Positions 42,769 to 52,283 are shown, numbered from the stretch's first letter. The stretch: DNA of 64,000 nucleotides from Riemerella anatipestifer (GCF_009670965.2 NZ_CP073239.1:248001-312000), one strand, 5' to 3'. Numbers and translations: made by a program. The notes: generated by a model not told the origin, from the sequence alone.

Positions 42769-44562
42769 ATGTTGAGAAGAGAAAAGTTAATTCTATTTTT
42801 TTGTTTATTCCCACTATTCTTATACACTCAGTCTGTAGATATTACACAGACACTTATTTTACTAGATAATCAAGACCAGCAAGGTAAACATCAAGAGGTG
42901 CAGAAAAAACTAGAGCAACTTATCACTGAAAATAAAGGTAACCCTAAAAATTTAACGCAACTCTATGCCCTACAAAGCAAAAGAATGACAAGGCTAGAGA
43001 ACTATAAAGAAGCACAAAAATTTCTTACCCTCACTGAAAAGACAGCACAACAATCCAAGGATAAGTATGCCCAAGCTATCTCTTATTACGCTCAAACTTT
43101 TTATTACAAATATTTAGGTATTAACGATCTTGCCATAGAATACGCCCACAAAACACTAGACACTTTACCAAAAAACTCAGATTACTATTTGGAAGCTCTA
43201 ATCTATTACTATCTCTATAGTTCACATTCTGACTGGGACAATATAAACCAATGCAGAGAGTATATAAAAAGAAGCCTAGACGCTGCACAAAAAGCCCAAG
43301 AAGGTAAATACGACCTTATGACGAATGCTTACTCTGCAAAGTCTACACTAATGAAGTTTCTTTTTAATAAAACTCAAAACCCAAAATATCAAGACAGTAT
43401 TAGGTACTATCTTAATCAAGCAGAACAAGTCTGCAACCAAAATCCTAATAAAGTTAATCCTAGAGCTTACGCCATTACCACAATCAATATCGCCAATTAT
43501 TTTTTTGAAAAATGGAATAAAGCTCCATCACCTCAACTAAAAGACAGTATTCTAGTTCAGCTCAATAAAACAGAAAAAGTTTTATCTAAGGTCTATGACA
43601 AAGATGAAATTCTGGCAAATGCTATGGGCATACGCTCTCAAATAGCTCTAAAAGAAGGCAACCCCAACGAAGCCGAACGCCTATTAACCGAAGCCTACAA
43701 TATTCTAAGCAAAAGAAATCCTATACGATACTATACCATTCAGAACATTTGCAATGGTCTAGTAGCTCTTTACACTTCACAAAACAAGTACGATAAAGCT
43801 CTCTTTTATAAGGATAAACAAATGGTATTTCAAGACTCTATCTATAAAAAAGAACAAATAGAGAATGTCTACAAAGCGGAAGCCATACACCAAAATAAAG
43901 AGATGAAAAAGGAGCTAGATGAGACCAAAGAAAACTCCAAAAATCAAAGGCTAAAAAACTATTTTCTCATAGCATTTATTATTGTTTTAATAGGAATGCT
44001 TTATTTTATATATCAATTTTTACAACAAAAAGTAAAGTTACAGCAAGAGAAGACTCTTCGTCTAAAACAAGAAAAAACCGAAGCGGAAACAAAAATAAAA
44101 CTCACCCAAGAGGAATATAAAAGACTAGAAACAGAAAAAGAGTTACTTGCACTCAAAAACCAACAAATAGAAAAAGAAAATCTTGCTAAATCTCTTAACA
44201 TAGAAAGAAAAAATGAGTTATTAGAAAAACTTAATACCGAAAACATCAAAAAGTTAGAAACTATCCTCAAACAAGAAAAAAGGATTGACAAAAGTCTTGA
44301 TAACTCTCTCAATGAGTTTAAAAACATCAATCCTCTATTTTTTGAAAAACTGCAAAGCCAAGCCAACGGGAAACTTACCCAACTAGACCAACGCTATTGT
44401 GGTTATATCTACCTTAATTTATCTACTAAAGAAATAGCCACCATATTTAATGTAGAAGCCAAAAGTGTAAGAATGACAAAATATCGCATCAAACAAAAAC
44501 TCAACTTAACCGACCTCTCTTTAGAAGAGTTCTTACACACACTAGGGAAAACTTACAAATAA
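42769..44562 (+). CDS. Transmembrane TPR regulator with C-terminal LuxR-like HTH
   Basis: 597 residues: a signal-like N-terminus (LILFFCLFPLFLYTQS), tetratricopeptide-type helices to ~390 on the periplasmic side, one transmembrane helix (YFLIAFIIVLIGMLYFIYQF, about 398-418), a long charged coiled coil (~425-530), and an HTH with YLNLSTKEIATIFNVEAKSVRMTKYRIKQKL (~563-594). This is a one-piece membrane-spanning regulator common in Bacteroidota. A shared upstream motif suggests it controls itself and the operon at 45775. The signal it senses is unknown. Confidence 0.88.
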   Translation: MLRREKLILFFCLFPLFLYTQSVDITQTLILLDNQDQQGKHQEVQKKLEQLITENKGNPKNLTQLYALQSKRMTRLENYKEAQKFLTLTEKTAQQSKDKYAQAISYYAQTFYYKYLGINDLAIEYAHKTLDTLPKNSDYYLEALIYYYLYSSHSDWDNINQCREYIKRSLDAAQKAQEGKYDLMTNAYSAKSTLMKFLFNKTQNPKYQDSIRYYLNQAEQVCNQNPNKVNPRAYAITTINIANYFFEKWNKAPSPQLKDSILVQLNKTEKVLSKVYDKDEILANAMGIRSQIALKEGNPNEAERLLTEAYNILSKRNPIRYYTIQNICNGLVALYTSQNKYDKALFYKDKQMVFQDSIYKKEQIENVYKAEAIHQNKEMKKELDETKENSKNQRLKNYFLIAFIIVLIGMLYFIYQFLQQKVKLQQEKTLRLKQEKTEAETKIKLTQEEYKRLETEKELLALKNQQIEKENLAKSLNIERKNELLEKLNTENIKKLETILKQEKRIDKSLDNSLNEFKNINPLFFEKLQSQANGKLTQLDQRYCGYIYLNLSTKEIATIFNVEAKSVRMTKYRIKQKLNLTDLSLEEFLHTLGKTYK

Positions 44563-44582
44563 TAATACAAAGTTTACAATAC

Positions 44583-44615
44583 AAAAAATCGGAGAGCTTC
44601 CCCTCCGATTTTTTT
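44583..44615. terminator. Bidirectional terminator after the TPR-HTH gene
   Basis: AAAAAATCGGAG and CCTCCGATTTTTTT form a strong hairpin between two converging genes. Confidence 0.85.
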
Positions 44616-44636
44616 GTATGATACTGTGCTAAAACA

Positions 44637-45491
44637 CTACTTAGTAACGGTTTTGTATTCTATCTTAGAGGTCTTGTATTTCTTATCATCCAAACTATTC
44701 TCAAACTCTGTAGGAAAGTTTTTATCATTATAAGTATACTTATAGGCTTCTGTATGCGTGTAAACACTCATATTATCTACCTCTTTACTACTTGTAGTCA
44801 GTACATTATTGAAACTGCCCAATGAGGCACCTAACACAAATTGAGAATACCCCAACTTACCAAAACCGCTAATATTCTTAAAAATTGAATTTTTATCGTC
44901 GTAAGTATAACTTTCTTCCTTAGTCGTTTCATAAACATACGGCGAGGAGCCATAATAATTTGTTGAGGTTTTCTTTCCTACAACCTTCATTACCTGTTTA
45001 TTAGGCGTAAGTGTGTAGGTATAAGTTCCCACATCCTCTAACCTTAGTTCACCCCCATTTACATTTTTTCTATTGTAGGTTACATTTACACTGCTCCCAC
45101 TAAGTTCATAAGTATAGATATCTGTAGTAGTAGTACCACCATAACTTGACACTAGAGTTTCTTTAACTAAATTCCCCTTACTATCATATTCAAACAACCT
45201 TTCCTCTTCATCACTTTTTACCTTAACAAGAAGATTATCTTGGTAAGAAAAAGCAGTATTCCCCTCTCCATCACGACTAACCATTTCAGTAAGTTTAGTC
45301 CCATTATAAGTAAAATCATAAACTGATGTTCTCTGCGTGTTATCGTAATTGTTGTAATAGGTTTCTTCTACCTTAGAAGGCAATAGCAACTCCTCTTTAG
45401 GAGTAGTAGGTTCATCACCATTTCGGTTACAAGACACCGCAAAAAATGCAGGCAAAACTGTCATAGATAATAAATAAAATACCTTTTTCAT
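44637..45491 (-). CDS. Lipoprotein with RHS/YD-like beta repeats
   Basis: 284 residues from ATG 45491: MKKVFYLLSMTVLPAFFAVSC has a lipobox (AVSC). The rest alternates short beta-strand phrases such as YDFTYNGTKLTEMVSRD, LFEYDSKGNLVKET and YKYTYNDKNFPTEFEN, similar to DUF4595 or YD-repeat lipoproteins of Bacteroidota. An upstream in-frame start at 45548 is rejected because the TATCTTTG box (45536-45529) lies after it. It is divergent from the membrane-protein operon and convergent with the regulator. The function is unknown. Confidence 0.8.
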   Translation of the reverse strand: MKKVFYLLSMTVLPAFFAVSCNRNGDEPTTPKEELLLPSKVEETYYNNYDNTQRTSVYDFTYNGTKLTEMVSRDGEGNTAFSYQDNLLVKVKSDEEERLFEYDSKGNLVKETLVSSYGGTTTTDIYTYELSGSSVNVTYNRKNVNGGELRLEDVGTYTYTLTPNKQVMKVVGKKTSTNYYGSSPYVYETTKEESYTYDDKNSIFKNISGFGKLGYSQFVLGASLGSFNNVLTTSSKEVDNMSVYTHTEAYKYTYNDKNFPTEFENSLDDKKYKTSKIEYKTVTK

Positions 45492-45641
45492 AGAAATAAA
45501 CTTTAAATTATACGAAATTTTGATACTACAAAGATAACTATTTGTCACTTTTTAATATGCCATTATATCCCATAATTTTAAATATTTAGATGAAAACTTT
45601 AACCTTAATACATCAATCCACACAATCGAACCTTCTAAAAA

Positions 45642-45714
45642 CTACTGTTTGTAGTTCTTTGTATTTACACTTTAAAACCAACCATTTAATAAACTTATAG
45701 ACACTTTGTAGACG
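45642..45714. promoter_or_regulatory. Putative operator region before the membrane-protein operon
   Basis: CTACTGTTTGTAG (45642-45654) matches 10 of 13 bases of the site at 42669, and TAGACACTTTGTAGACG (45698-45714) matches 15 of 17 bases of the site at 42679. The second motif ends 31 bp before the -7 box TAATTTTG (45746-45753). The region also lies upstream of the divergent lipoprotein gene. Confidence 0.5.
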
Positions 45715-45774
45715 TTTATTTTCTCTTCATTTTCGCTTTAACACATAATTTTGCTCTATCGGAAATCAACTAAA

Positions 45775-46287
45775 ATGAAACAATACCAAGATGTAAAACT
45801 ATCGGGACTCTACGCTGTACTAATGTTTTGGGCAGGTGTCTTGTTTATATTTCCTATGCTTGGACTTTTGTTTTATGCTGTCTTTTCAAGAGAACCTATA
45901 ACTATGAACGAAATTGGTTTTGGGGTACTTTTTACTATTATCACACTTATTTTCTTATGGGTTTGGGTGATGATGTCCAAGGCAGAAATCAAGAATAACA
46001 AACTGCATTTAACCAAGTTCTTCCGTCCAACTAAAGTGTATGATTTGTCTGAGGTTGTAGGGCTTAAGACTTTTGGGATTGGAAAAACAGATACCATTAA
46101 ATTTGGAAAAAATGGTGTGCAAGCAGGGAAAGAAAGTTATAATTGGCTAACCGTCGAAAAACATGGTGTGAAAGAGCACTTTGTTATCATTGCTCAAAAT
46201 ATCCATATAGACAAAGAGCCAGTGGACACACAGCAAATGTTAAAAGATATTTTCGCAGAGAGTAAAAAGTTAAAAAATCAAGTATAA
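45775..46287 (+). CDS. Small membrane protein, family A copy 1
   Basis: 170 residues from ATG 45775 (MKQYQDVKLSG); a start 24 nt earlier at 45751 lies inside the promoter box and is rejected. Two transmembrane helices (about 13-36 and 48-70) are followed by a ~95-residue soluble part (IKNNKLHLTKFFRPTKVYDLSEVVGL) resembling a bacterial PH-like domain. It is a tandem paralogue of the next gene, sharing KQYQDVKLSG, FRPTKVY and the C-terminal PVD-Q-LKDI/LKEI. The function is unknown. Confidence 0.75.
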   Translation: MKQYQDVKLSGLYAVLMFWAGVLFIFPMLGLLFYAVFSREPITMNEIGFGVLFTIITLIFLWVWVMMSKAEIKNNKLHLTKFFRPTKVYDLSEVVGLKTFGIGKTDTIKFGKNGVQAGKESYNWLTVEKHGVKEHFVIIAQNIHIDKEPVDTQQMLKDIFAESKKLKNQV

Positions 46288-46307
46288 ACTTTAAAAGAAA
46301 AATAACT

Positions 46308-46820
46308 ATGAAACAATACCAAGATGTAAAACTATCAGGAAAATACACTGATTTAAGTTTTTGGGCAGGGCTTATCTTTATGCCACCTATCTTTGCCCTA
46401 TTCTTTTATATTCTAATGGGAGGAGAACATGGTACACTCAAAACCATTATTTTCGGTTTAATTTTCGGGGGCATAGCTATACTTTTCCTATGGATATGGG
46501 CTATAATGTGCAAGGCAACCATCAAGAATAACCAGCTACATCTGAAAAAATATTTCCGTCCAACTAAAGTTTATGAACTTTCAGAAATAATAGATGTAAA
46601 AACCATGAATTTCACTAATGCTAAACATATCCAAGTATCAGGAGAAGGCATAAAATTGAGAAAGGACACCTATAATCTAGTAACCATGGAAAAGAACGGT
46701 ATCAAAGAAAAATTTATGATTGTAGGATACAACTTCTTTCTAGGTAGCGAACCTGTAGATAGTGAACAAATCCTTAAAGAGATTCTTACAGAAAATAAAA
46801 AAACCAAAGGTCAGATATAA
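46308..46820 (+). CDS. Small membrane protein, family A copy 2
   Basis: 170 residues, paralogue of the gene before it, with the same two helices and PH-like tail (IKNNQLHLKKYFRPTKVYELSEIID). The helices differ more than the soluble part. It lies 20 nt after copy 1 and 32 nt before family B copy 1. The function is unknown; two diverged copies in one operon suggest a heteromeric complex or two specificities. Confidence 0.75.
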   Translation: MKQYQDVKLSGKYTDLSFWAGLIFMPPIFALFFYILMGGEHGTLKTIIFGLIFGGIAILFLWIWAIMCKATIKNNQLHLKKYFRPTKVYELSEIIDVKTMNFTNAKHIQVSGEGIKLRKDTYNLVTMEKNGIKEKFMIVGYNFFLGSEPVDSEQILKEILTENKKTKGQI

Positions 46821-46852
46821 AAACTTTTAAACATTAACAAATATAAGCATTT

Positions 46853-47320
46853 ATGAAAAATCTATTTTTAGGACTGTGTTTTGCAGTTATGGGGTTATTT
46901 TCTAACCAAGTACAAGCGGCTAAAGTTATTCCGATAGGAACAACAGAAAAACTAGAAATGGTAGCAGACCTACCCAATACGGAAGATTACCAAGACCGTC
47001 CTGGGGAATATGTGGATTTAGGGATAAAGTATAGGTATTTCCATATAGCGTGGATGCCTGTTTGGATAACAGAAGAACCAACATTGGTAGGACTTAGCTC
47101 TATTAACAAAGAAATTTATTACGAACTAACCGACCAACAGATTAAAGACATCATCAAAGAAAACAAATTAGCTAGTGCAGAAGAGTTAGCAAAGTTAAGT
47201 TTTCTTGATAGACATTGGGGGAAATTAGTTATACTAGGAATTATTGTCTTGTATTTAGGATACAGTATGTTCTTTGGCTCTAATGAAGAAGAAGAGGAAG
47301 AGAAGAAAGAAGAAAATTAA
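46853..47320 (+). CDS. Exported single-pass protein, family B copy 1
   Basis: 155 residues: a signal peptide (MKNLFLGLCFAVMGLFSNQVQA), a ~95-residue extracytoplasmic part (ADLPNTEDYQDRPGEYVDLG, then WITEEPTLVGLSSINKEIYYEL), a C-terminal transmembrane helix (LVILGIIVLYLGYSMFF), and a very acidic/lysine tail (EEEEEEKKEEN). The gene after it is a paralogue. The family is unknown to me. Confidence 0.72.
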   Translation: MKNLFLGLCFAVMGLFSNQVQAAKVIPIGTTEKLEMVADLPNTEDYQDRPGEYVDLGIKYRYFHIAWMPVWITEEPTLVGLSSINKEIYYELTDQQIKDIIKENKLASAEELAKLSFLDRHWGKLVILGIIVLYLGYSMFFGSNEEEEEEKKEEN

Positions 47321-47324
47321 CTGA

Positions 47325-47771
47325 ATGAAGCAATTATTTTTAGGATTGTGTTTGCTGATAACAGGTTATACACAAACATACGCTGCTAGAAAATCTGGCA
47401 ATGTAGAAAGAATAAAAGTAGTAGCAGAACTTCCAAAAACTAATGATTATGCTATCGACGGAACAGATGATTACATCGATCTCGGCATACTGTATGGAGA
47501 GTTTGTAATAAAAGGCTCATCTTTTTGGATTACCAAAGAACCTGTTTTGGTTGGCGTAAGCTCCAAGTATAATGATGTTTACTACAACCTTTCTCCTCAG
47601 GACATCAACTGGATAATCAAAGAAAACCAATTACCGCCTGCTGAAGAGTTGAAAAAACTGAGTTTTTACGATAGATATTCAGGGCTTGTAATATTCATTT
47701 TGGTCATCATAGGGACTGTCATTTATGCTATCATCTATTATTCAAGAAACCCTAAAAATAAACAAGAGTAA
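47325..47771 (+). CDS. Exported single-pass protein, family B copy 2
   Basis: 148 residues, paralogue of the preceding gene, starting 4 nt after it: signal peptide MKQLFLGLCLLITGYTQTYA, then VVAELPKTNDYAIDGTDDYI, FWITKEPVLVGVSSKYNDVY, IIKENQLPPAEELKKLSFYD, and a helix near residues 120-138. The short acidic tail of copy 1 is replaced by a basic one (RNPKNKQE). The function is unknown. Confidence 0.72.
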   Translation: MKQLFLGLCLLITGYTQTYAARKSGNVERIKVVAELPKTNDYAIDGTDDYIDLGILYGEFVIKGSSFWITKEPVLVGVSSKYNDVYYNLSPQDINWIIKENQLPPAEELKKLSFYDRYSGLVIFILVIIGTVIYAIIYYSRNPKNKQE

Positions 47772-47801
47772 AAAACAACAACAAATAAAAATATTCAAAA
47801 A

Positions 47802-48122
47802 ATGGGCGAGAATTTAAACAATTATTTCATAGGCGTGATTAAAAATCATTACGCTGATTTTAAAGGGAGAAGCAGCAGAAAAGCTTATTGGACTTTTGTA
47901 GGAATCAATTTTTTATTTTCCTTTGCATCAAGTTTTGTAGAGATTTTAGGTATTTTATATTCACTGGCTTTACTACTACCTAGTTTAGCTATCGCTGTAA
48001 GAAGAATGCACGATGTAGGTAAAAGCGGTTGGTTTCTATTAATTCCTTTTTATAATATCTATTTGCTCATTATAAAAGGAGAGGAAAGAGAAAACCAATA
48101 TGGACCAGTTCCTATTGACTAA
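47802..48122 (+). CDS. DUF805 family membrane protein
   Basis: 106 residues: KGRSSRKAYWTFVGINFLF at the start and RRMHDVGKSGWFLLIPFYNI with a YGPVP end are the DUF805 hallmarks; three transmembrane helices. DUF805 proteins occur in many bacteria without a defined function. Last gene of the five-gene operon, closed by a strong terminator. Confidence 0.88.
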   Translation: MGENLNNYFIGVIKNHYADFKGRSSRKAYWTFVGINFLFSFASSFVEILGILYSLALLLPSLAIAVRRMHDVGKSGWFLLIPFYNIYLLIIKGEERENQYGPVPID

Positions 48123-48126
48123 TCAA

Positions 48127-48162
48127 CAAAAAAGACTGCTAAAATTAGCAGTCTTTTTTTAT
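48127..48162. terminator. Terminator after the DUF805 gene
   Basis: AAAAAAGACTGCTAA and TTAGCAGTCTTTTTTT form a hairpin with flanking A- and T-runs, serving both converging genes. Confidence 0.85.
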
Positions 48163-48172
48163 ATAAAGCACT

Positions 48173-51100
48173 CTAAAACCCTGCCCTCACTTGCACACTT
48201 CCTATATGTATGGTTCTATCTCCAGAGTTTCGTCCCTCATAGTTGAGGTTAAGTTTTATAAATGAATTTATAGACTGCTGCAAAAACACCGTCCATACCT
48301 GATTTTTGCCCACTTTAAGTCCTTCCAACATTTGGTTACCTACCAAACTAAAACTATTGCCTTTAAAATCATTATTGATGAACGAAAAACTTCCCCTAAC
48401 CGAAGTCTTAGAACGCTCCCATTGTAAACTTCCTGTAAGGTCAAAGGTTTTTAAAAGCTCTTCTCCGTCCAGCCTTTGTTTTTGCTTTAAAGCAGAAGAT
48501 AGCTCTGCTTGTATAGCCTCTGTAAGTTTATAGGTTAATTTTGGGCGTGTTTCTAGATGAATTAAATGATAATCTCTAGATTTAAACATCTCCGAAGCAT
48601 TGGTTAAGCTCTGATACTGATTTTCCCAATCCGCTCTAAGATTTTTATTGAACCAATAGCCAATATTCACCAAGTGAGAAGACTGCTTTTTAGACTCTAA
48701 ACTGAAATTAGCATTTATTAAGTTATCATTTAATATCAATCGGTAAGTGCCATTCCACCCCGAAACCTCATTAGGTAAAAATTGTGCCGTTGCCAAGAAG
48801 TTTTGATTTTTCAGAATTTGATTTTGTTGTTTTTCAAATGGATTCCAAACCAAAACACGGTCTTTTTTATAAAAAGAATTTTGAGATAAAAGCGAAAGAT
48901 TAAAGTTCCACCTTTTCACAAAACGATTTTGAGAGTTAAATATCTGTGCTGGACTGATGAATAACGACAGCTGAAGTTTGTTTTTATTAGAAGGTAAATA
49001 TTTTATTGTATTGGTATAAACCCTGATGTATCGCGCTAAATCGGCATACTCCGCTACCTCAAACTCGTCTAACTGCTGTACCCCATCGCCGTTGTAGTCT
49101 GTCCATTTGTAAATCCCTTGTCCATCGGTTACTTTTAGATACTGAAATTCCCTTTGTGCCTCTTGCCCATTACCCAACTCATAAAAGGCTTGGAGCCTCG
49201 CTCCGTTATTAAACAACTGCTGATGGTATAAAATATTCCCCACCACAAAATCCTGATTTTGATTCTGAACCAACGATTCCGAAGTATGATAAAACTTACG
49301 ATAATGAGCCAATGCCGTAAGAGTTGTTTTTTCATTTTTAATGATTTGGCTCTCCACCATTGCCCCAAAAATATGATTCACCTTTTCTAAACCTGCATTT
49401 CTCACAGAGTCGTTCTCTCTTAGGTAGAGTTTCGTTAAAAGTAAAGTTCTGTTTTCATCAGCTATTTTTTTCTGTACAAATAGTTCTCGCCACGCAAAAC
49501 TCGTGGCATCTGTTTTTTGGATATTATTGAAGTTTTTAAGGTTATGTTCCATTTGCCCACCCAATGTCCAGCTTCCTTTTTCGCCTAAGTATGAAGTAGA
49601 AGCAAGACCTCTTACAAAACGAGTATCCTGAAAATCCGAATTGGTATTAAGGTAGGATACATTACCTTCTGTAAGCCATTTGTTTTGTATCCATTTAAAA
49701 TTCAAATCATTTTTAATCCCTTGATAAGTACCAGCTTCGTTGAGGAAATTAAGGGTATAGTTGAGTGCAGAGCCTTGCTTCCACTCATTTAAAAAACCAA
49801 ATGTAAGTCTGTTTTGTGTTCTATGATTAAACTCTTGAGAAAGATTAAAATCCCTAGCGAACTCCACATTATTAAGACGGTCTAAGATATGAAATCGCTT
49901 ATTGATATGCTGAAACTCAAAGCTTGGCGTTCCCTTCCATTGACCTTTAGTAAAGGTTTTTGCCCCTACTATCCGAGCGGCGTAGCCTTTATTTTCATCA
50001 TTATTTTTGGAAGAGAATAAATTAACATCGTAATGACTTAACGAAACATCAGCTCCCACATAGCCTTGATTAAGTAAATAAGAAACATTCGCCGAAAGCA
50101 CCTGTGTTTTTTGAGGAGCTGGTAACTTTCGCAACGCAGAATAGTCGCCTCTACCTTGCCCTACATACTCAAAAATCCGACCGTTATTCGTGGTTTGTTT
50201 CAGTGTATAATCGCCCACATTTTGCCCTGTGTAAGAAAAGGAAACTTGATAAAGTTTTTCATTAGCATCAGTAGAAAACTCATAGTAGTCCCCATTAGCA
50301 TCGCTTACTTTTCGGTAAAGAATTTTATTAACATCGTAAGCCGTTTCAACCCCAGACGGAGCCACCATCAAAGCAGAATTACTCCCTGCCTGTGCCAATA
50401 CCTTTTGGTCGTCTTCGCTCAAATTAAGCGATAGAGGTGCATTTTTGTTATCACTTTCAAGAAACCAATTAAGCCCAAGTTTCAATTTCTCTCGCTGATG
50501 TTCCACACCTCCAGTAACTAAAAAACGCGTGTAGTTTCGGTTAGTATAATTGTATGAAATGGTAATGAAATTTTGATTGTAAATAGGTCTAAAACTCGTA
50601 AAGGCAACCTCTCCCGTATTGTAGTTGATGGTATAATCTAAGTTCTCCCCTCTCTTCATTAAAACGCCATCAATAAACACTTGTTCGGAGCCAGATATAA
50701 TGGTAATGAAGGTTTCGCCATTCTTACCTAACAGCCTATAAGGACCTTGGTTGCCTTCCACTCCCTGAAACCTAATTCTATGAAATTCGCTACGAGCCAC
50801 CCCCGCCGACAAATGAATAGAAGTTGGATTTTCCTTTCCCATTTTGGTTTGAAACTCTAGCCCTAGACTACGCCTTTGATACCTTCCGAAGTAAGTCGTT
50901 TCATCATTCAAATCCAAATGTCCCGCTCGAAGGAACGATTTTTTTTTGATGTTGAGCTGTACAAAAATTTTATCAAACTCGTCTAACGTTTGCGTATAAC
51001 CATCTGCCTGTATCGGAAGGTTATGGTCCGAGATACTGGCTAAAATAGATACCTCTTGGCTTAATTGACCCGAAATCTGTAAATCCATTGAGCTTTGCAC

Positions 51101-51403
51101 CGATGAGCCTTGGGCATTACCAAAAGAAATCCCTCTTATAATAGCTCCTTGAGCATTAAGGTTACCTAAATCCAGTTGAGGCTTACTGGCAGACGGAAGC
51201 TCTAGCTTCTCTACGATACTCCTTTGTGGTAGCTTTATAAAATCCAATGTATCTCTTGTAAAAACCTCTTTGTTGATATTAGCTATAATAAGACTATCTT
51301 TCTTTGTAGAGTCTTTAAGATAAGGGTTATGCCAAGAAAATACCTGCCCATATACCATATATGAGTTAAACCAAACTATGAGCAAAGCGACTATATACTT
51401 CAA
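48173..51403 (-). CDS. Large outer-membrane beta-barrel-like protein of unknown function
   Basis: 1076 residues from a TTG start at 51403, which gives a clean signal peptide (MKYIVALLIVWFNSYMVYGQ). The ATG at 51451 lies upstream of the -7 box TAAATTTG (minus strand, 51432-51425) and is rejected. The N-terminal ~250 residues include LGNLNAQGAIIRGISFGNAQ, SILASISDHNLPIQADGYTQ and VFIDGVLMKRGENLDYTINY; the rest is long stretches of amphipathic strands typical of a big barrel, ending in SVQVRAGF. I cannot assign a family; the C-terminal Phe fits outer-membrane insertion. Confidence 0.72.
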   Translation of the reverse strand: MKYIVALLIVWFNSYMVYGQVFSWHNPYLKDSTKKDSLIIANINKEVFTRDTLDFIKLPQRSIVEKLELPSASKPQLDLGNLNAQGAIIRGISFGNAQGSSVQSSMDLQISGQLSQEVSILASISDHNLPIQADGYTQTLDEFDKIFVQLNIKKKSFLRAGHLDLNDETTYFGRYQRRSLGLEFQTKMGKENPTSIHLSAGVARSEFHRIRFQGVEGNQGPYRLLGKNGETFITIISGSEQVFIDGVLMKRGENLDYTINYNTGEVAFTSFRPIYNQNFITISYNYTNRNYTRFLVTGGVEHQREKLKLGLNWFLESDNKNAPLSLNLSEDDQKVLAQAGSNSALMVAPSGVETAYDVNKILYRKVSDANGDYYEFSTDANEKLYQVSFSYTGQNVGDYTLKQTTNNGRIFEYVGQGRGDYSALRKLPAPQKTQVLSANVSYLLNQGYVGADVSLSHYDVNLFSSKNNDENKGYAARIVGAKTFTKGQWKGTPSFEFQHINKRFHILDRLNNVEFARDFNLSQEFNHRTQNRLTFGFLNEWKQGSALNYTLNFLNEAGTYQGIKNDLNFKWIQNKWLTEGNVSYLNTNSDFQDTRFVRGLASTSYLGEKGSWTLGGQMEHNLKNFNNIQKTDATSFAWRELFVQKKIADENRTLLLTKLYLRENDSVRNAGLEKVNHIFGAMVESQIIKNEKTTLTALAHYRKFYHTSESLVQNQNQDFVVGNILYHQQLFNNGARLQAFYELGNGQEAQREFQYLKVTDGQGIYKWTDYNGDGVQQLDEFEVAEYADLARYIRVYTNTIKYLPSNKNKLQLSLFISPAQIFNSQNRFVKRWNFNLSLLSQNSFYKKDRVLVWNPFEKQQNQILKNQNFLATAQFLPNEVSGWNGTYRLILNDNLINANFSLESKKQSSHLVNIGYWFNKNLRADWENQYQSLTNASEMFKSRDYHLIHLETRPKLTYKLTEAIQAELSSALKQKQRLDGEELLKTFDLTGSLQWERSKTSVRGSFSFINNDFKGNSFSLVGNQMLEGLKVGKNQVWTVFLQQSINSFIKLNLNYEGRNSGDRTIHIGSVQVRAGF

Positions 51404-51424
51404 GATATGACTAACAAGAAATTG

Positions 51425-51432
51425 CAAATTTA
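51425..51432 (-). promoter_or_regulatory. -7 box TAAATTTG of the large outer-membrane protein gene
   Basis: A consensus box 22 bp upstream of the TTG start; it decides against the longer frame. Confidence 0.5.
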
Positions 51433-51501
51433 CATAACAAAACATTAACAAAACTTAACATAAATCATCTTATTTTTTTTCGTGCTTTACCGTAAAGTTT
51501 T

Positions 51502-51509
51502 TATTTTTG
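51502..51509 (+). promoter_or_regulatory. -7 box TATTTTTG of the T9SS cargo gene
   Basis: A consensus box 33 bp before ATG 51543, which decides against an in-frame start at 51507. Confidence 0.5.
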
Positions 51510-51542
51510 AGGCAAATAATAACTTTTAAAATAAAAAAAATT

Positions 51543-52283
51543 ATGAGAAAATTTTATTCTTTAATTGCAAGTGTAGTCATTTCAGCTTGCATCAATGCTC
51601 AAGTTTTCCAAGAGAATTTTAACAGTATGAATGGTACTGGAGGTAATGATGGTAGCTTTAATGGCAGTATAGCTGCTACATCTCTTAGTTCGTATGGAGA
51701 TTGGACACTGAACAGAGCCTACGAAGCTAATGCCTGTGTTAAAATAGGCACAGGGAGTGGTCTAGGAAGTGTAACTACCCCAGCTATCGCATTAACAGGA
51801 AACGGAACACTTTCCTTTAGAGCTGCTGCTTGGAATACTAGTAGAGAACAAACTTCTCTTAAAATTTCAGCAACAGGAGGTACACTAAGTCTTTCAGAAG
51901 TTACATTAGACAAAGGTGCTTTTAAGACCTACACTGTGGATATTACTAATGCTACAGGAGATTTAAAGATTACCTTTGAGGGCTTTCAAGCGACTAATTC
52001 TAGATTTTTTCTAGACGATGTAGTAGTTACAGAAACTGCTATGTCTGTATTTGATGTTAATGCTAAAAAAATCAGCTTAGTTAAAAACACCGTAGTAGAT
52101 ACCCAACTACTATTCGGAACAGATGCTGACATCAAAATTTACAATGTTAATGGGCAGTTAGTAAAATCTGCTAAAGTAAATAACGGTGAGGCTCTTAACC
52201 TATCTTCTCTACCTAAAGGAGTTTACATTGTTTCTGGAGAAGTAAACGGTGAGAAAGTTTCTCAGAAAATTATCAAGAAATAA
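51543..52283 (+). CDS. Secreted protein with T9SS type A sorting domain
   Basis: 246 residues: signal peptide MRKFYSLIASVVISACINAQ, then a ~150-residue beta-sandwich (FQENFNSMNGTGGNDGSFNG; FRAAAWNTSREQTSLKIS; FFLDDVVVTE) resembling carbohydrate-binding or choice-of-anchor jellyrolls. The last ~65 residues (DADIKIYNVNGQLVKSAKVN, LNLSSLPKGVYIV, KVSQKIIKK) are a type A C-terminal sorting domain. It should be exported by the type IX system and attached to the surface or released. No catalytic domain is visible. Confidence 0.85.
   Translation: MRKFYSLIASVVISACINAQVFQENFNSMNGTGGNDGSFNGSIAATSLSSYGDWTLNRAYEANACVKIGTGSGLGSVTTPAIALTGNGTLSFRAAAWNTSREQTSLKISATGGTLSLSEVTLDKGAFKTYTVDITNATGDLKITFEGFQATNSRFFLDDVVVTETAMSVFDVNAKKISLVKNTVVDTQLLFGTDADIKIYNVNGQLVKSAKVNNGEALNLSSLPKGVYIVSGEVNGEKVSQKIIKK

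Noticed and set aside
51404-51451. ATG 51451 as start of the large outer-membrane protein
   Set aside because: It lies upstream of a consensus -7 box and weakens the signal peptide; TTG 51403 gives a normal one.
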